A stretch of 64,000 nt of DNA from Shimia thalassica (GTDB taxonomy: Bacteria; Pseudomonadota; Alphaproteobacteria; Rhodobacterales; Rhodobacteraceae), in contig NZ_CYTW01000001.1 in the NCBI RefSeq assembly GCF_001458215.1, positions 1,984,001-2,048,000 of the forward strand, in the 5' to 3' direction. Shown one piece after another: positions 17,369-25,784 of the stretch. Within the stretch, counting starts at the first letter, position 1; each line of letters begins with the position of its first letter. A program made the translations under genes and the position numbers. The notes under the pieces were generated by a model. It saw only the letters and a list, made by a program, of their open reading frames with translations. It had not been told where the DNA came from and searched no databases.

Positions 17369-17968
17369 ATGAAAAACAAAGCAATCTATCTGGCAACTCT
17401 GGCATTCCTTGCAACGTCTGTTCCCGCTCTGTCGCAGGGCGTCGGTTCGCTTTCCGACGGGTCGTTGGCGATGGGTGAAACTGTCAACAACAATGCACCT
17501 GCCCAAAGCTCTGGACCTACGGATGACGTGACAAACGACACCTATGGCGACTGGAGCCTGCAATGCGCAAAAACGGGTCCCGAACCACGTCCTTGCCGCA
17601 TGTACCAGCTTTTGAAAGATGCCTCGGGTACTGCAGTAGCAGAAGTCACGGCCTATCGTCTGCCTGACGGCTCACCAGCGGCGGCTGGCGCAACATTCGT
17701 CGTGCCTCTGGAAACGTTGCTGACCTCGCAGTTGACGGTGACCATCGATGGCACAACAACAAAGCGCTATCCCTTTGCCTTCTGTAACACCATTGGCTGT
17801 TTCGCACGCATCGGTCTGACCGCAGAAGAAGTCGAGGCTTATAAAGCCGGCACAAACGTGGCGCTTACGATTTTCCCGGCGCGGTCCCCGAACCAGCCCG
17901 TGAACGTCAGCATGTCTTTGCGCGGCTTTACCGCAGCGTATGACAAATCCACGGCTGTTGCGAACTGA
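17369..17968 (+). CDS. invasion-associated locus B (IalB) family protein
   Basis: This 199-residue exported protein has a signal peptide (MKNKAIYLATLAFLATSVPALS-QG). The IalB-like core 'YGDWSLQCAKTGPEPRPCRMYQLLKD' is followed by 'FAFCNTIGCFARIGLTAEEVEAYKAG'. The four conserved cysteines (LQC, RPC, AFC, GC) probably form two disulfides in the periplasm. Named after a Bartonella factor, the family is universal in free-living Rhodobacterales and its function there is unknown. A low-complexity linker (residues 25-55) separates the signal peptide from the core. It ends at a terminator shared with the convergent synthase operon. Confidence 0.88.
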   Translation: MKNKAIYLATLAFLATSVPALSQGVGSLSDGSLAMGETVNNNAPAQSSGPTDDVTNDTYGDWSLQCAKTGPEPRPCRMYQLLKDASGTAVAEVTAYRLPDGSPAAAGATFVVPLETLLTSQLTVTIDGTTTKRYPFAFCNTIGCFARIGLTAEEVEAYKAGTNVALTIFPARSPNQPVNVSMSLRGFTAAYDKSTAVAN

Positions 17969-17994
17969 TCCCCAAAAATATCTCTGAATGAATC

Positions 17995-18026
17995 AAAAAC
18001 GCCTGCGAGATGTCGCAGGCGTTTTT
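17995..18026. terminator. bidirectional terminator
   Basis: Perfect 14-base arms AAAAACGCCTGCGA / TCGCAGGCGTTTTT have a 4-base loop. It lies between the convergent ialB-like gene and the beta-ketoacyl-ACP synthase gene. Confidence 0.88.
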
Positions 18027-18045
18027 CGTTGGTCATCCTGTTGCT

Positions 18046-19254
18046 TTAGACTTTGCGCAGGGCAATCACGGCGTTCAATCCCCCAAAGGCAAAGGCGTTA
18101 GACAGAACCGCATCCACCTTTGCATCGCGCGCTTCGTTCGGAACAACGTCCAGCGCGCATTCGGGGTCGTGTTCCTCATAGCCAATCGTGGGCGCAATGA
18201 CGCCTTCGCGCAGCGCCATGATACCGGCAAGCAGTTCCACAGCCCCCGTTCCGCCAATCAAGTGCCCGTGCATGGACTTGGTCGAGGAAATCATAAGGTT
18301 GTCGGCATGCGCGCCAAACACATCCGCAACCGCGGCGCATTCCGTTTTGTCATTGGCCGCCGTGCCCGTGCCATGCGCATTGATATAGCCCACATCGGAA
18401 GGGTTCAGTTTGGCATCTGCCAAAGCCCCCGCAATTGCCCGCGACGCCCCTTGTTTGGACGGCATCACAATATCTGCGGCATCCGAACTCATCGCAAAAC
18501 CGGCCACTTCGGCCAGAATTTCGGCCCCACGCGCACGCGCATGGTCATATTCCTCGAACACGAAAATACCCGCGCCTTCGCCCTGAACCATACCGTTTCG
18601 GTTGGCCGAAAACGGACGACAGGCGTCTTTTGACATGACACGCAGCCCTTCCCACGCCTTGACCCCGCCAAAGCACAACATGGATTCCGATCCGCCCGTG
18701 ATCATCACGGGCGCCATGCCGGATTTCACCATCTGAAAGGCCTGTGCCATTGCGTGGTTTGAAGACGCACAGGCCGAGGCCACGGTAAAGGACGGCCCTT
18801 TGAGGTTGAATTCCATGCTGACGTGGCTGGCCGCAGCGTTGTTCATCAGCTTTGGCACGACAAACGGGTGTACTCGGTTTTTGCCGTCTTCATAGACCGT
18901 GCGATAATTGGCATCCAACGTGGTCATACCACCGCCGGAGTTTCCCAGAACAACACCGGATTTCGCTGACAGATCGCCATGAAACTCGAGACCGGATTGG
19001 GCGATGGCTTCGCGCGCGGCAACCAGCGTGAACTGGGTAAACCGGTCATAGAGTGACATCTGTTGACGATTGAACAGGCCCTCGGTTTCAAACCCGCGGA
19101 CCTGTGCCCCGATTTTCACGGCAAGACGGTCCACGTCCTGCATGTCCAGCGGACCAATACCACAACGCCCTTCACGGAATGCGTCCAGCGTGTCGGCCAC
19201 ATTATGACCCAGAGCGTTAATAGTTCCCGCACCTGTGATGACGACGCGTTTCAT
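18046..19254 (-). CDS. beta-ketoacyl-ACP synthase (FabF-like)
   Basis: This condensing enzyme of about 402 residues elongates acyl chains on ACP. The Cys-His-His triad is visible: VASACASSNHAMA (nucleophile Cys), NAHGTGTAANDKTE and STKSMHGHLIGGTGAVE. The start MKRVVITGAG at 19254 is standard for the family; the frame continues upstream without FabF similarity. It is downstream of a dedicated ACP and an LpxD-type acyltransferase, which suggests a specialised acyl chain for the envelope rather than bulk fatty-acid synthesis (inference). Bulk FabF is normally encoded next to acpP elsewhere. Terminates at 18026. Confidence 0.9.
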   Translation of the reverse strand: MKRVVITGAGTINALGHNVADTLDAFREGRCGIGPLDMQDVDRLAVKIGAQVRGFETEGLFNRQQMSLYDRFTQFTLVAAREAIAQSGLEFHGDLSAKSGVVLGNSGGGMTTLDANYRTVYEDGKNRVHPFVVPKLMNNAAASHVSMEFNLKGPSFTVASACASSNHAMAQAFQMVKSGMAPVMITGGSESMLCFGGVKAWEGLRVMSKDACRPFSANRNGMVQGEGAGIFVFEEYDHARARGAEILAEVAGFAMSSDAADIVMPSKQGASRAIAGALADAKLNPSDVGYINAHGTGTAANDKTECAAVADVFGAHADNLMISSTKSMHGHLIGGTGAVELLAGIMALREGVIAPTIGYEEHDPECALDVVPNEARDAKVDAVLSNAFAFGGLNAVIALRKV

Positions 19255-19276
19255 TCGGTCCTCCGTCCGAGCTGAC

Positions 19277-19537
19277 TTAGCTCTTTTGTTCCGCGACAAG
19301 CTTTTCAATACCGGCAATGATCGATGCCACAGAAGAGATGTCAAAATCGCTTTGCTGTGGCTCGTTGGCATTAAAAGGCACGGAAATATCAAAGGCTTCT
19401 TCGATCGCAAAAATGCTCTCGACAAGACCAAGGCTGTCGATGCCCAGATCTTCCAATGTGCTTTCGAGGGTAACATCCGAAGGTTCCAGAACGGCCTGTT
19501 CGGCGATAATCCCGATTACCTGGTCCTTGATGCTCAT
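19277..19537 (-). CDS. acyl carrier protein (specialised, non-AcpP)
   Basis: This 86-residue ACP has the phosphopantetheine attachment site at Ser35 in LGIDSLGLVESIFAIEE. It differs from the standard AcpP pattern (GADSLDTVELVMALEE) and is longer at the C-terminus, more like the dedicated ACPs used for special lipids such as rhizobial AcpXL. It sits between lpxD-like and fabF-like genes with short gaps on both sides, so the three are almost certainly one unit. The partner specificity is an inference from this context. Confidence 0.9.
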   Translation of the reverse strand: MSIKDQVIGIIAEQAVLEPSDVTLESTLEDLGIDSLGLVESIFAIEEAFDISVPFNANEPQQSDFDISSVASIIAGIEKLVAEQKS

Positions 19538-19570
19538 TGTCGTCTTCCTTTCGCCATGTCTGGCAGTGAT

Positions 19571-20662
19571 TTAGTCATTGGAGTCCGTCTTTGAAATAGC
19601 TGCCTTCAAGGCGGACACATCTTCGAACAGACGCGGCAGGCGTCTGAGGCCCTTATACATCTCCAAGTGTGTCTCCATTTTGACAGCCGGATATCCAAGC
19701 ACCACACGACCAGCCGGCACTTTGGACATCATCTTGGTCCCGCCCCCTGCAATCACATTGTCGCCCACGGTAATATTGTCTGACACGCCACATTGGCCCC
19801 CAAACACAACGTTTTTGCCGATTTTGGTTGATCCGGCGATACCCACCTGCCCCGCAAGCAGGGTGTTGTCGCCGATTTCCACGTTGTGCGCGATGTGCAC
19901 GAGGTTATCCATTTTCACGCCATTGCCGATAACCGTGTCACGTATGGTGCCGCAATCGATACAGGAATTGGCGCCGATCTCGACATCGTCCCCGATTGTG
20001 ACAGACCCCAAGCTGTGAATGCGGGCCCATGTCTGGGATTTGATGTCGCCCTGATCCCCCAGGGTTTCCCGTGCGGCTTCGACACCGGATTTTTCAGGCG
20101 TTACAAAGGAAAACCCGTCCGAGGCTATCCGCACACCGGGTTGCGCAATAAACCGGTCACCGATGGTTGCACGCGCGCCAATGGACACCTGCTCACGCAG
20201 GAAACAATCGGCCCCCAGCGTCGCATCCGCGCCCACACTGCAATTGGGGCCAACAATGCTGTTTGCGCCAATACGTGCACGGGCACCAACCATCGCAAAC
20301 GGGCCGATGCTAACGTTTTCACCAATCTCGGCGGTTGGATCCACCACCGCCATCGCATGGATGCCTGATCCAAAGTGTTGGCCCGGATCCATGATCCGCG
20401 ACAGTCCCGACAAGGCAAACCGGCCTCGGCTGGACACGATTGCACCAGCCAGCCCCATGCCTTCCCAGTCAGCCCCTTCCCAAAGCATCGCGGCGCGCGC
20501 CTTGCCTGCCGCGAGACCCGCAGCAAATTTGGGATTGGTGAGCAGCGCCAGATCATCCGGCCCGGCCGATGCGGGCTCGGCCACGCGGGCCACAATAAGA
20601 GAGGTGTCCCCGAGAGCGGTTGCTCCGATGGCATCTGCGATCTGCTGAAGTGTATAGGCCAT
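19571..20662 (-). CDS. lpxD: LpxD-like UDP-3-O-acylglucosamine N-acyltransferase
   Basis: LpxD transfers a 3-hydroxyacyl chain from ACP to the 2-amino group of UDP-3-O-acylglucosamine in lipid A synthesis. The 363-residue protein has the N-terminal uridine-binding-like domain ([19 protein letters not shown]), then left-handed beta-helix repeats, then '[27 protein letters not shown]', which holds the catalytic His. The start at 20662 fits homologues. The usual housekeeping lpxD lies in the bamA-fabZ-lpxA cluster, so this copy next to an ACP and a synthase may be a paralogue; I cannot check that here. It lies 25 bases downstream of the L,D-transpeptidase gene. Confidence 0.85.
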   Translation of the reverse strand: MAYTLQQIADAIGATALGDTSLIVARVAEPASAGPDDLALLTNPKFAAGLAAGKARAAMLWEGADWEGMGLAGAIVSSRGRFALSGLSRIMDPGQHFGSGIHAMAVVDPTAEIGENVSIGPFAMVGARARIGANSIVGPNCSVGADATLGADCFLREQVSIGARATIGDRFIAQPGVRIASDGFSFVTPEKSGVEAARETLGDQGDIKSQTWARIHSLGSVTIGDDVEIGANSCIDCGTIRDTVIGNGVKMDNLVHIAHNVEIGDNTLLAGQVGIAGSTKIGKNVVFGGQCGVSDNITVGDNVIAGGGTKMMSKVPAGRVVLGYPAVKMETHLEMYKGLRRLPRLFEDVSALKAAISKTDSND

Positions 20663-20687
20663 GCAATCCCCGCTTTTTGCGGGAGTT

Positions 20688-22301
20688 TTACCCCTGCACT
20701 GCGTCCAGCGCCACCCCTTCGTTGGCCATCGCCTTCCATATCTTGGCGTCACGTCCATAGATATCACGACGATAGTTCATATGACCTTTGGCATCACTGA
20801 ACGCGGTACGATAGATAATGTGAACCGGAATGTCCTGAATGAGATCGACGGTGGTTTCGCGACCGGTTTTTAACCGCGTCTGAAAATACTCTTTGGGGTT
20901 GTCGACCTGTCGCGCCAAAAGCGCGTAGGCAAAATCAAACGGCTGGTGCAGGCGAATACATCCATGGCTATAGGCGCGCACTTCGCGCGAAAACAGGTTT
21001 TTCGCAGGCGTATCATGCAGATAGATGTTGTACTTGTTCGGGAACATAAACTTTACAAGACCCAGAGCATTCCGGCTTCCGGGGGCCTGCTTGATGTCGA
21101 ACGGAAAGTTGCGTGCCGTGAACTGGCTGAAATTGACGTTCCCGCGATTCACCACCTGACCACGTGAATTCACCAGTTTCAGATAGCTGACAGCGTTGGG
21201 ATTACGCTTGAGCATGGGCAGGTATTCTTTGGTTGCAATCGAGCGCGGCACATTCCACGTCGGATTGATCACCATATGCTCCATCACATCGGAAAACTCC
21301 GGACTGCGACGGTCGCTCTGGTTTTTCCCGACGACCGAGCGTGTCTCGAAGGTGACCGCATCGTGATCGATAATCCGCGCGGTGAAATCTGTCAGGTTTA
21401 CAAGCACATGGCGTTCGCCACGTTCCTTGTTCAACCACCGCTCACGCTCCATCGCGACCATGATCGACTTCAGGCGCTCTTGCGGCGGGCGGTTGATTTC
21501 GGCAATTGTGCCCGAACCCGCAACGCCATCCGCCTCGAGACCATTGGCAAGCTGGAATGCCTGCACCGCTTTTTGCATCTCTGTATCAAAGGTAATGGCA
21601 GCACTTCGTTCGAGGTATCCCAGCGTAATCAACCGGTTACGAAGCGCAACTACGGCTTTTCCGGAATCTCCGGGTTTGAGCTTTTTGGCCTGAACTGTGG
21701 GGCCCCAGCCACCCAGATCAATGACATGCTCCAGCCGCTTCTTTTCTTTCATCAAGCCGACATATTGCGACGTGGTTGGTGGCAACGTCTTGATAAAGGC
21801 CGAAGGATCACTGTCGAGGAAGGTCTCGAGGTTTTCACGGCGATCCCGAACCGGCGCTTTGCGTTTGATGTCATTATCCAGCGATGACGGTTTGAACATC
21901 CCGCTCTGGACGTCTTTGGCATAGGTGAGGAAAGCGTCGCTCATGGCGACTTCGGCAAGACCCAACTCTCGCGGCGTGTCCGCATCCCCGAGCTGGGCAT
22001 ACAAAGCATCAAAGTTATACCGTTTGACTGGCAACCCGTGTTGATCCGCATCCCGCAAGGCCCGCAATAGTGCCGACCGCCGCTCGACGCCAATCGGCGA
22101 ATCCACGGTCCAGACCGGTTGAAACCCGTTTTCGCGGTAAAAGGCAGACAACGCATCATCGCGTGATGCGGCCTCGGCAACAGCCTGTTTGAAAGCAGTC
22201 ACCTGTGCCTGTGCTGGCGACGCCGCAATCACGCCTGTACTCAAAACAGCCAGACCCGATACCATCGCATACCGATAAAATTTGCGAGCAAAACCAACCA
22301 T
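20688..22301 (-). CDS. L,D-transpeptidase family protein (YcbB/LdtD-like)
   Basis: This 537-residue periplasmic enzyme forms 3-3 cross-links in peptidoglycan. It has a signal peptide (ending SPAQAQ), an N-terminal scaffold domain ('[12 protein letters not shown]'), a peptidoglycan-binding domain (about 205-270, '[23 protein letters not shown]') and a YkuD catalytic domain with the active-site Cys in [11 protein letters not shown]. The size and domain order match E. coli LdtD. It is the first gene of a likely operon with the lpxD, acp and synthase genes, and is divergent from a DUF882 peptidase gene. Confidence 0.92.
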   Translation of the reverse strand: MVGFARKFYRYAMVSGLAVLSTGVIAASPAQAQVTAFKQAVAEAASRDDALSAFYRENGFQPVWTVDSPIGVERRSALLRALRDADQHGLPVKRYNFDALYAQLGDADTPRELGLAEVAMSDAFLTYAKDVQSGMFKPSSLDNDIKRKAPVRDRRENLETFLDSDPSAFIKTLPPTTSQYVGLMKEKKRLEHVIDLGGWGPTVQAKKLKPGDSGKAVVALRNRLITLGYLERSAAITFDTEMQKAVQAFQLANGLEADGVAGSGTIAEINRPPQERLKSIMVAMERERWLNKERGERHVLVNLTDFTARIIDHDAVTFETRSVVGKNQSDRRSPEFSDVMEHMVINPTWNVPRSIATKEYLPMLKRNPNAVSYLKLVNSRGQVVNRGNVNFSQFTARNFPFDIKQAPGSRNALGLVKFMFPNKYNIYLHDTPAKNLFSREVRAYSHGCIRLHQPFDFAYALLARQVDNPKEYFQTRLKTGRETTVDLIQDIPVHIIYRTAFSDAKGHMNYRRDIYGRDAKIWKAMANEGVALDAVQG

Positions 22302-22618
22302 TCACGCGTTCCTCAAATTTCTTTTGTCTCGTTAACCAGATTTTTCGAAAATATGACAATCATGTCCATTCACAATGTTTCGAGGTGATGAAGGAGATGA
22401 AGACGTGATGCAAGGGGAACGCAGTTTTGGGCCAGAAAGCCACAAAATACGCGATTGCGCAAATTTTCGCCTAAAATGCTTGATTGTGGTTTCTGCGCCG
22501 AAATGAACGCTTGGTTGGTGATTCCGAATATGTAATAACGTCCTTGCATCTGGGGATGTTTTTACAATGCCACGTAACATCGTGGCGGCAGGTAAGCGAC
22601 GGGACAGGCGCTGAAACT
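22302..22618. other. 317-base divergent promoter region, no gene seen
   Basis: This is the intergenic space between the divergent L,D-transpeptidase and DUF882 genes. It is A/T-richer than the surroundings. The frame of the DUF882 gene stays open upstream, but that part has no signal peptide or family similarity. I see no RNA gene or terminator. Confidence 0.5.
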
Positions 22619-23188
22619 ATGACTGATACAAGCTCGCTGAGCATGACAAGGCGCGGCCTTTTGCGCGCATTCGCAGCAACAACTGTTGCAGCAGCACCCA
22701 CCTTCTCAAGTGCGGCCGGGTTCCTACGCGGCTCTGGCGACATACGACGCATTCGTATGTATTCGGGGCGCACGGGCGAACGGCTGGACACGATCTACTG
22801 GATCGAAGGTCAATATATCAAAGACGCGGTGAAAGAGATTAACCTGTTTATGCGTGACTGGCGCACGGACGGCGTGAAATCCATTGATCTGCGCACAGTC
22901 GATATTATGGCGGCGTCACACAATCTTCTGGATGTGAACGAACCCTACACTCTTCTGTCGGGCTATCGCAGCCCGCAAACCAACGCCATGTTGCGCTCTC
23001 GCTCGCGTGGTGTTGCCAAGAATTCCCTGCACATGAAGGGCCAAGCGGCCGATCTTCGTTTGTCGTCTCGCTCTGTCGGTCAGATGGCACGTGCGGCTTC
23101 GGCCTGTGCTGCTGGCGGCGTGGGCCGCTACTCGCGGTCGAACTTTGTGCACATGGATTGCGGCGTTGTCCGCACCTGGGGCGGCTAA
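22619..23188 (+). CDS. DUF882 family (YcbK-like, M15-type) exported peptidase
   Basis: This 189-residue protein has a twin-arginine signal (TRRGLLRAFAATTVAAAPTF), so it is probably exported folded by Tat. The DUF882 core resembles peptidase M15: 'YTLLSGYRSPQTNAMLRSRSRGVAKNSLHMKGQAADLRL' carries the HxxxxxxxD metal-ligand pattern, and 'FVHMDCGVVRTWGG' supplies the last His. Relatives are zinc peptidases or binding proteins acting on peptidoglycan stem peptides. The divergent position next to an L,D-transpeptidase fits a joint role in cell-wall remodelling (in E. coli ycbB and ycbK are also neighbours). Confidence 0.88.
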   Translation: MTDTSSLSMTRRGLLRAFAATTVAAAPTFSSAAGFLRGSGDIRRIRMYSGRTGERLDTIYWIEGQYIKDAVKEINLFMRDWRTDGVKSIDLRTVDIMAASHNLLDVNEPYTLLSGYRSPQTNAMLRSRSRGVAKNSLHMKGQAADLRLSSRSVGQMARAASACAAGGVGRYSRSNFVHMDCGVVRTWGG

Positions 23189-23208
23189 CCCGCCTCTTTA
23201 CCGAGAAT

Positions 23209-23249
23209 AAAGAAACCGGCTTTGACAGGATCATAGCCGGTTTTCTTTT
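23209..23249 (+). terminator. terminator after DUF882 gene
   Basis: Arms AAAGAAACCGGCT and AGCCGGTTTTCTTT with a 13-base loop and T-rich tail, 20 bases after the stop codon. Confidence 0.8.
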
Positions 23250-23277
23250 GTCTGTTTGCACACATCTTGCACGAAAA

Positions 23278-23302
23278 AAGGCGCAGACCCCATCTGCGCC
23301 TT
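23278..23302 (-). terminator. terminator of the octaheme cytochrome/cytochrome b operon
   Basis: Arms AAGGCGCAGA / TCTGCGCCTT with a 5-base loop, followed on the - strand by TTTT. It lies 25 bases beyond the cytochrome b stop. Confidence 0.82.
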
Positions 23303-23326
23303 CATCGATCCTTTTCGCCGATCCCC

Positions 23327-23986
23327 TCAGGATACGGGTTTCAGGCGATCCGGTTCATTACTTTCCAGATAGGCCTCCTGCTCGGGAGTGAGATCAATCT
23401 GGTCATAGCCCGTCACCATCGGTTTCACATGCTCTTTGAACCCGTGCCCCACGGTGAGCAGATAAACATGCACCACGATGAACGCGCCAATCACATAGGC
23501 TGACAGAAGATGAAGGTTGGCGATCAGGGTAATGGCCACAACCGAGTCGCCCGACGACCAGAGATTATAGGTCAGATAGAGCAATCCCGTGATCCAGATG
23601 GCCGGAAAAATGAACCACTTCAACACAAAGTAAGTCGCGGCCTGAAGTGGATTGTGTTTGCGCCAGAACATTTTTTCGTAGGGATGTTCTTCGCCCTGGA
23701 ATACGCCATAGGCATAATAACGTGCCATCGACAGCATCCCTTCGATCTTTGGGATAAACTGCTTCCAGGTGCCCGTCGTGAACAGCCAGAAGGTTGCGAA
23801 TATCCAAAGCGCCAACAAGCCCAGAGCCGCCAAAGTGTGAAGCATCACGGCTGGACCAAAGGGAATCGCGTCATGCACCCCGTTCAGCCCCATCCCCGTG
23901 ATCATCAAGATCAGGATCAAGAGAACCTGCATCCAGTGCCAAAGGCGTTCAAACAGCGGATAAACTTTTACAATACGTTTAGCCAT
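23327..23986 (-). CDS. cytochrome b/b6-domain membrane protein (NiFe-hydrogenase cyt b type)
   Basis: This membrane protein of about 219 residues has four hydrophobic segments and histidines placed for b-heme ligation: 'RLWHWMQVLLILILMITG', 'AVMLHTLAALGLLALW', 'LIANLHLLSAYVIGAFIVVHVYLLTVGHGFKEH'. It belongs to the di-heme cytochrome b group that links the quinone pool to periplasmic oxidoreductases. I chose the ATG at 23986 because GGAG lies six bases upstream. The gene then overlaps the end of the octaheme cytochrome gene by eight bases, so they are coupled. It should pass electrons between quinol and the octaheme protein (inference). Confidence 0.87.
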   Translation of the reverse strand: MAKRIVKVYPLFERLWHWMQVLLILILMITGMGLNGVHDAIPFGPAVMLHTLAALGLLALWIFATFWLFTTGTWKQFIPKIEGMLSMARYYAYGVFQGEEHPYEKMFWRKHNPLQAATYFVLKWFIFPAIWITGLLYLTYNLWSSGDSVVAITLIANLHLLSAYVIGAFIVVHVYLLTVGHGFKEHVKPMVTGYDQIDLTPEQEAYLESNEPDRLKPVS

Positions 23987-25592
23987 GATGGTCTCCATTT
24001 GAAGTTCGCGAGAAGATCCGCAGCACTGCGTGGCCCATCACGCCAAAGAAGGACATCAGCACAATCACCTTGCCCAACAGACCAACCCAGCCGTTCGGGT
24101 CTGTGCCGGGCATGAACACGCCTGCTACATCGACAAGCCGCCCGTTTTCCTGATGGCATTCGGCGCATTCAACTGCGTTTTCCGCGGGCGCCACCATGTG
24201 GGTGATCGGCCAGTACATATATGTGTCGACAAAATCGAACTCACCGGAATAGGGCTGGTTCGCGGCCTTCATACCGGCATCAATTGCCTTGCCCCAGTCA
24301 AAGTTGGTCCAGAACGCCGTGTCTGTCGTGGGGCCCCACACATGTGTGTAAACAAGGTTTTCATTCACCTTATCATAGGCTTGCCGCCCTTCCATTCGCT
24401 TGAACGGCCAGATGCGCGATGTCCCGTCCGCCCGGTCGCCATGGATGACGTTCACCTCAACGGTTTTGGTCGGATCAATCTTGCGGTCAATCGTGGTGTA
24501 TTCGACCTGCCCATCAAACCAGGCATAATAAGGCGTTGCGTCTTCCTGATAATCAAAGTCGCCCTTGGTAGACATATATGTGTGCAGATGCTGGCCGGTT
24601 GAGGAGACGTAGTTGTCTTCCTTGATCGGTTTGCCATCCTCGTCCAAACGGCCCGCTGTGGACCAATCCCAGAATGATTTTGTCGGGACGCCACCACGCG
24701 CAAATTCAGGGATGTGACAGCTTTGGCAGGCCAAAGTGTCGGAATGATCGTTCAGCTTCAAACCTTTGATATTGGCAGGGTGCGGTTCATTCCCATGACA
24801 GGATTGGCAGGATGCGGCATGACGCTCTTCGCCGGGTTTGCCCGTGCCATGCGGATCAGACGCCAGCACATTATAGCGCGATCCCGCCCATTGGTGGCGA
24901 TCACTGACATGGCAATCGGAACAGACCATGTTCTCGCCTTCAGGCGACATATGGACATCCACATCCAAAGATGGCTCGTACAAAACAGAAGACAGGTCAC
25001 CATGTTTGACGTTGTCACCGCCGCCGCCATAAAAGTGACAATTGCCACAGTTGTCACGATCCGGCATGCCCACACTCTGGGCTGCCTTGGTCAGATCAAC
25101 GGCCCATGCTTTGGCGCCGGTAATGGTTTTACCCTTGGCTTCCAAGGGCGGGTGCCCTGCCGCTGTGGCCAGTTTCGTGTATTGATCAGACGTATCGTGG
25201 CACACCAGACAATCCTTGGCGGTTGCCGCCTGCGGTGGCGGTTGGCTCATGTCTTCCCAGCCATAGCCCGCGTGACATGAGGTGCACCGTGGTTCGTTTC
25301 CGGCAACACTTCCGCAAAAGGCGTTGATCACGTTTTTCTTGCCCAAAACCTGACCGGTTTCGGGGTGTTCATATTCCCATGTGAAGTGAATGGAATGCAT
25401 GAACTGATTGTCTGCCTCTGTGTGGCAGGACAGGCAGGCCTCGGTCACTTCGGGGCCCGATTTGAAGTCCTTCTGAAGGATCGGAAACTTCGAATGGTCA
25501 GCTGTCGATGAACCGGTACTTTCTTCGGCCACGGCCAAACCCGCCACACCCAAAGCAAGGACAACACCGGTCAGGGTCCTTTTCAAAATCAT
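23979..25592 (-). CDS. octaheme c-type cytochrome, tetrathionate reductase (OTR) family
   Basis: This 537-residue protein has a signal peptide and exactly eight CxxCH heme sites (starting at residues 53, 103, 128, 182, 224, 262, 289 and 476). The long non-heme stretch before the eighth and the C-terminal membrane anchor (about 502-527) fit the octaheme tetrathionate reductase family. The Shewanella enzyme reduces tetrathionate and, in vitro, nitrite and hydroxylamine, so the true substrate of this family is open. No site is CxxCK. A strong GGGAGGAG precedes the ATG. The gene is co-transcribed with cytochrome b and divergent from the fused dehalogenase across a shared FNR-type site. Confidence 0.9.
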   Translation of the reverse strand: MILKRTLTGVVLALGVAGLAVAEESTGSSTADHSKFPILQKDFKSGPEVTEACLSCHTEADNQFMHSIHFTWEYEHPETGQVLGKKNVINAFCGSVAGNEPRCTSCHAGYGWEDMSQPPPQAATAKDCLVCHDTSDQYTKLATAAGHPPLEAKGKTITGAKAWAVDLTKAAQSVGMPDRDNCGNCHFYGGGGDNVKHGDLSSVLYEPSLDVDVHMSPEGENMVCSDCHVSDRHQWAGSRYNVLASDPHGTGKPGEERHAASCQSCHGNEPHPANIKGLKLNDHSDTLACQSCHIPEFARGGVPTKSFWDWSTAGRLDEDGKPIKEDNYVSSTGQHLHTYMSTKGDFDYQEDATPYYAWFDGQVEYTTIDRKIDPTKTVEVNVIHGDRADGTSRIWPFKRMEGRQAYDKVNENLVYTHVWGPTTDTAFWTNFDWGKAIDAGMKAANQPYSGEFDFVDTYMYWPITHMVAPAENAVECAECHQENGRLVDVAGVFMPGTDPNGWVGLLGKVIVLMSFFGVMGHAVLRIFSRTSNGDHHG

Positions 25593-25665
25593 ACTGACTC
25601 CTCCCGTGAGAAGAACAAATGGAATGCGCGTTTCCTGAAACTAAAAAGGCAAGCGGGATGCATCT

Positions 25666-25679
25666 TTGACATATATCAA
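25666..25679. promoter_or_regulatory. FNR/Dnr-type palindrome between divergent redox genes
   Basis: TTGAC-ATAT-ATCAA matches the FNR/CRP-family consensus TTGAT-N4-ATCAA at nine of ten arm positions. It lies 73 bases upstream of the octaheme cytochrome start and 105 bases upstream of the dehalogenase start, in AT-rich DNA, so one site could serve both promoters. FnrL (oxygen) or NnrR/Dnr-type (NO) factors are candidates. Confidence 0.7.
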
Positions 25680-25784
25680 ACTTAAAATATATAAAAATTG
25701 GGATATTTAATTTCGCGCGCCACTTCTGCGAATGGCTTTTCAAAACAAGATAACATGTTTAGGATTTCCACAGGGAGAAACGGC

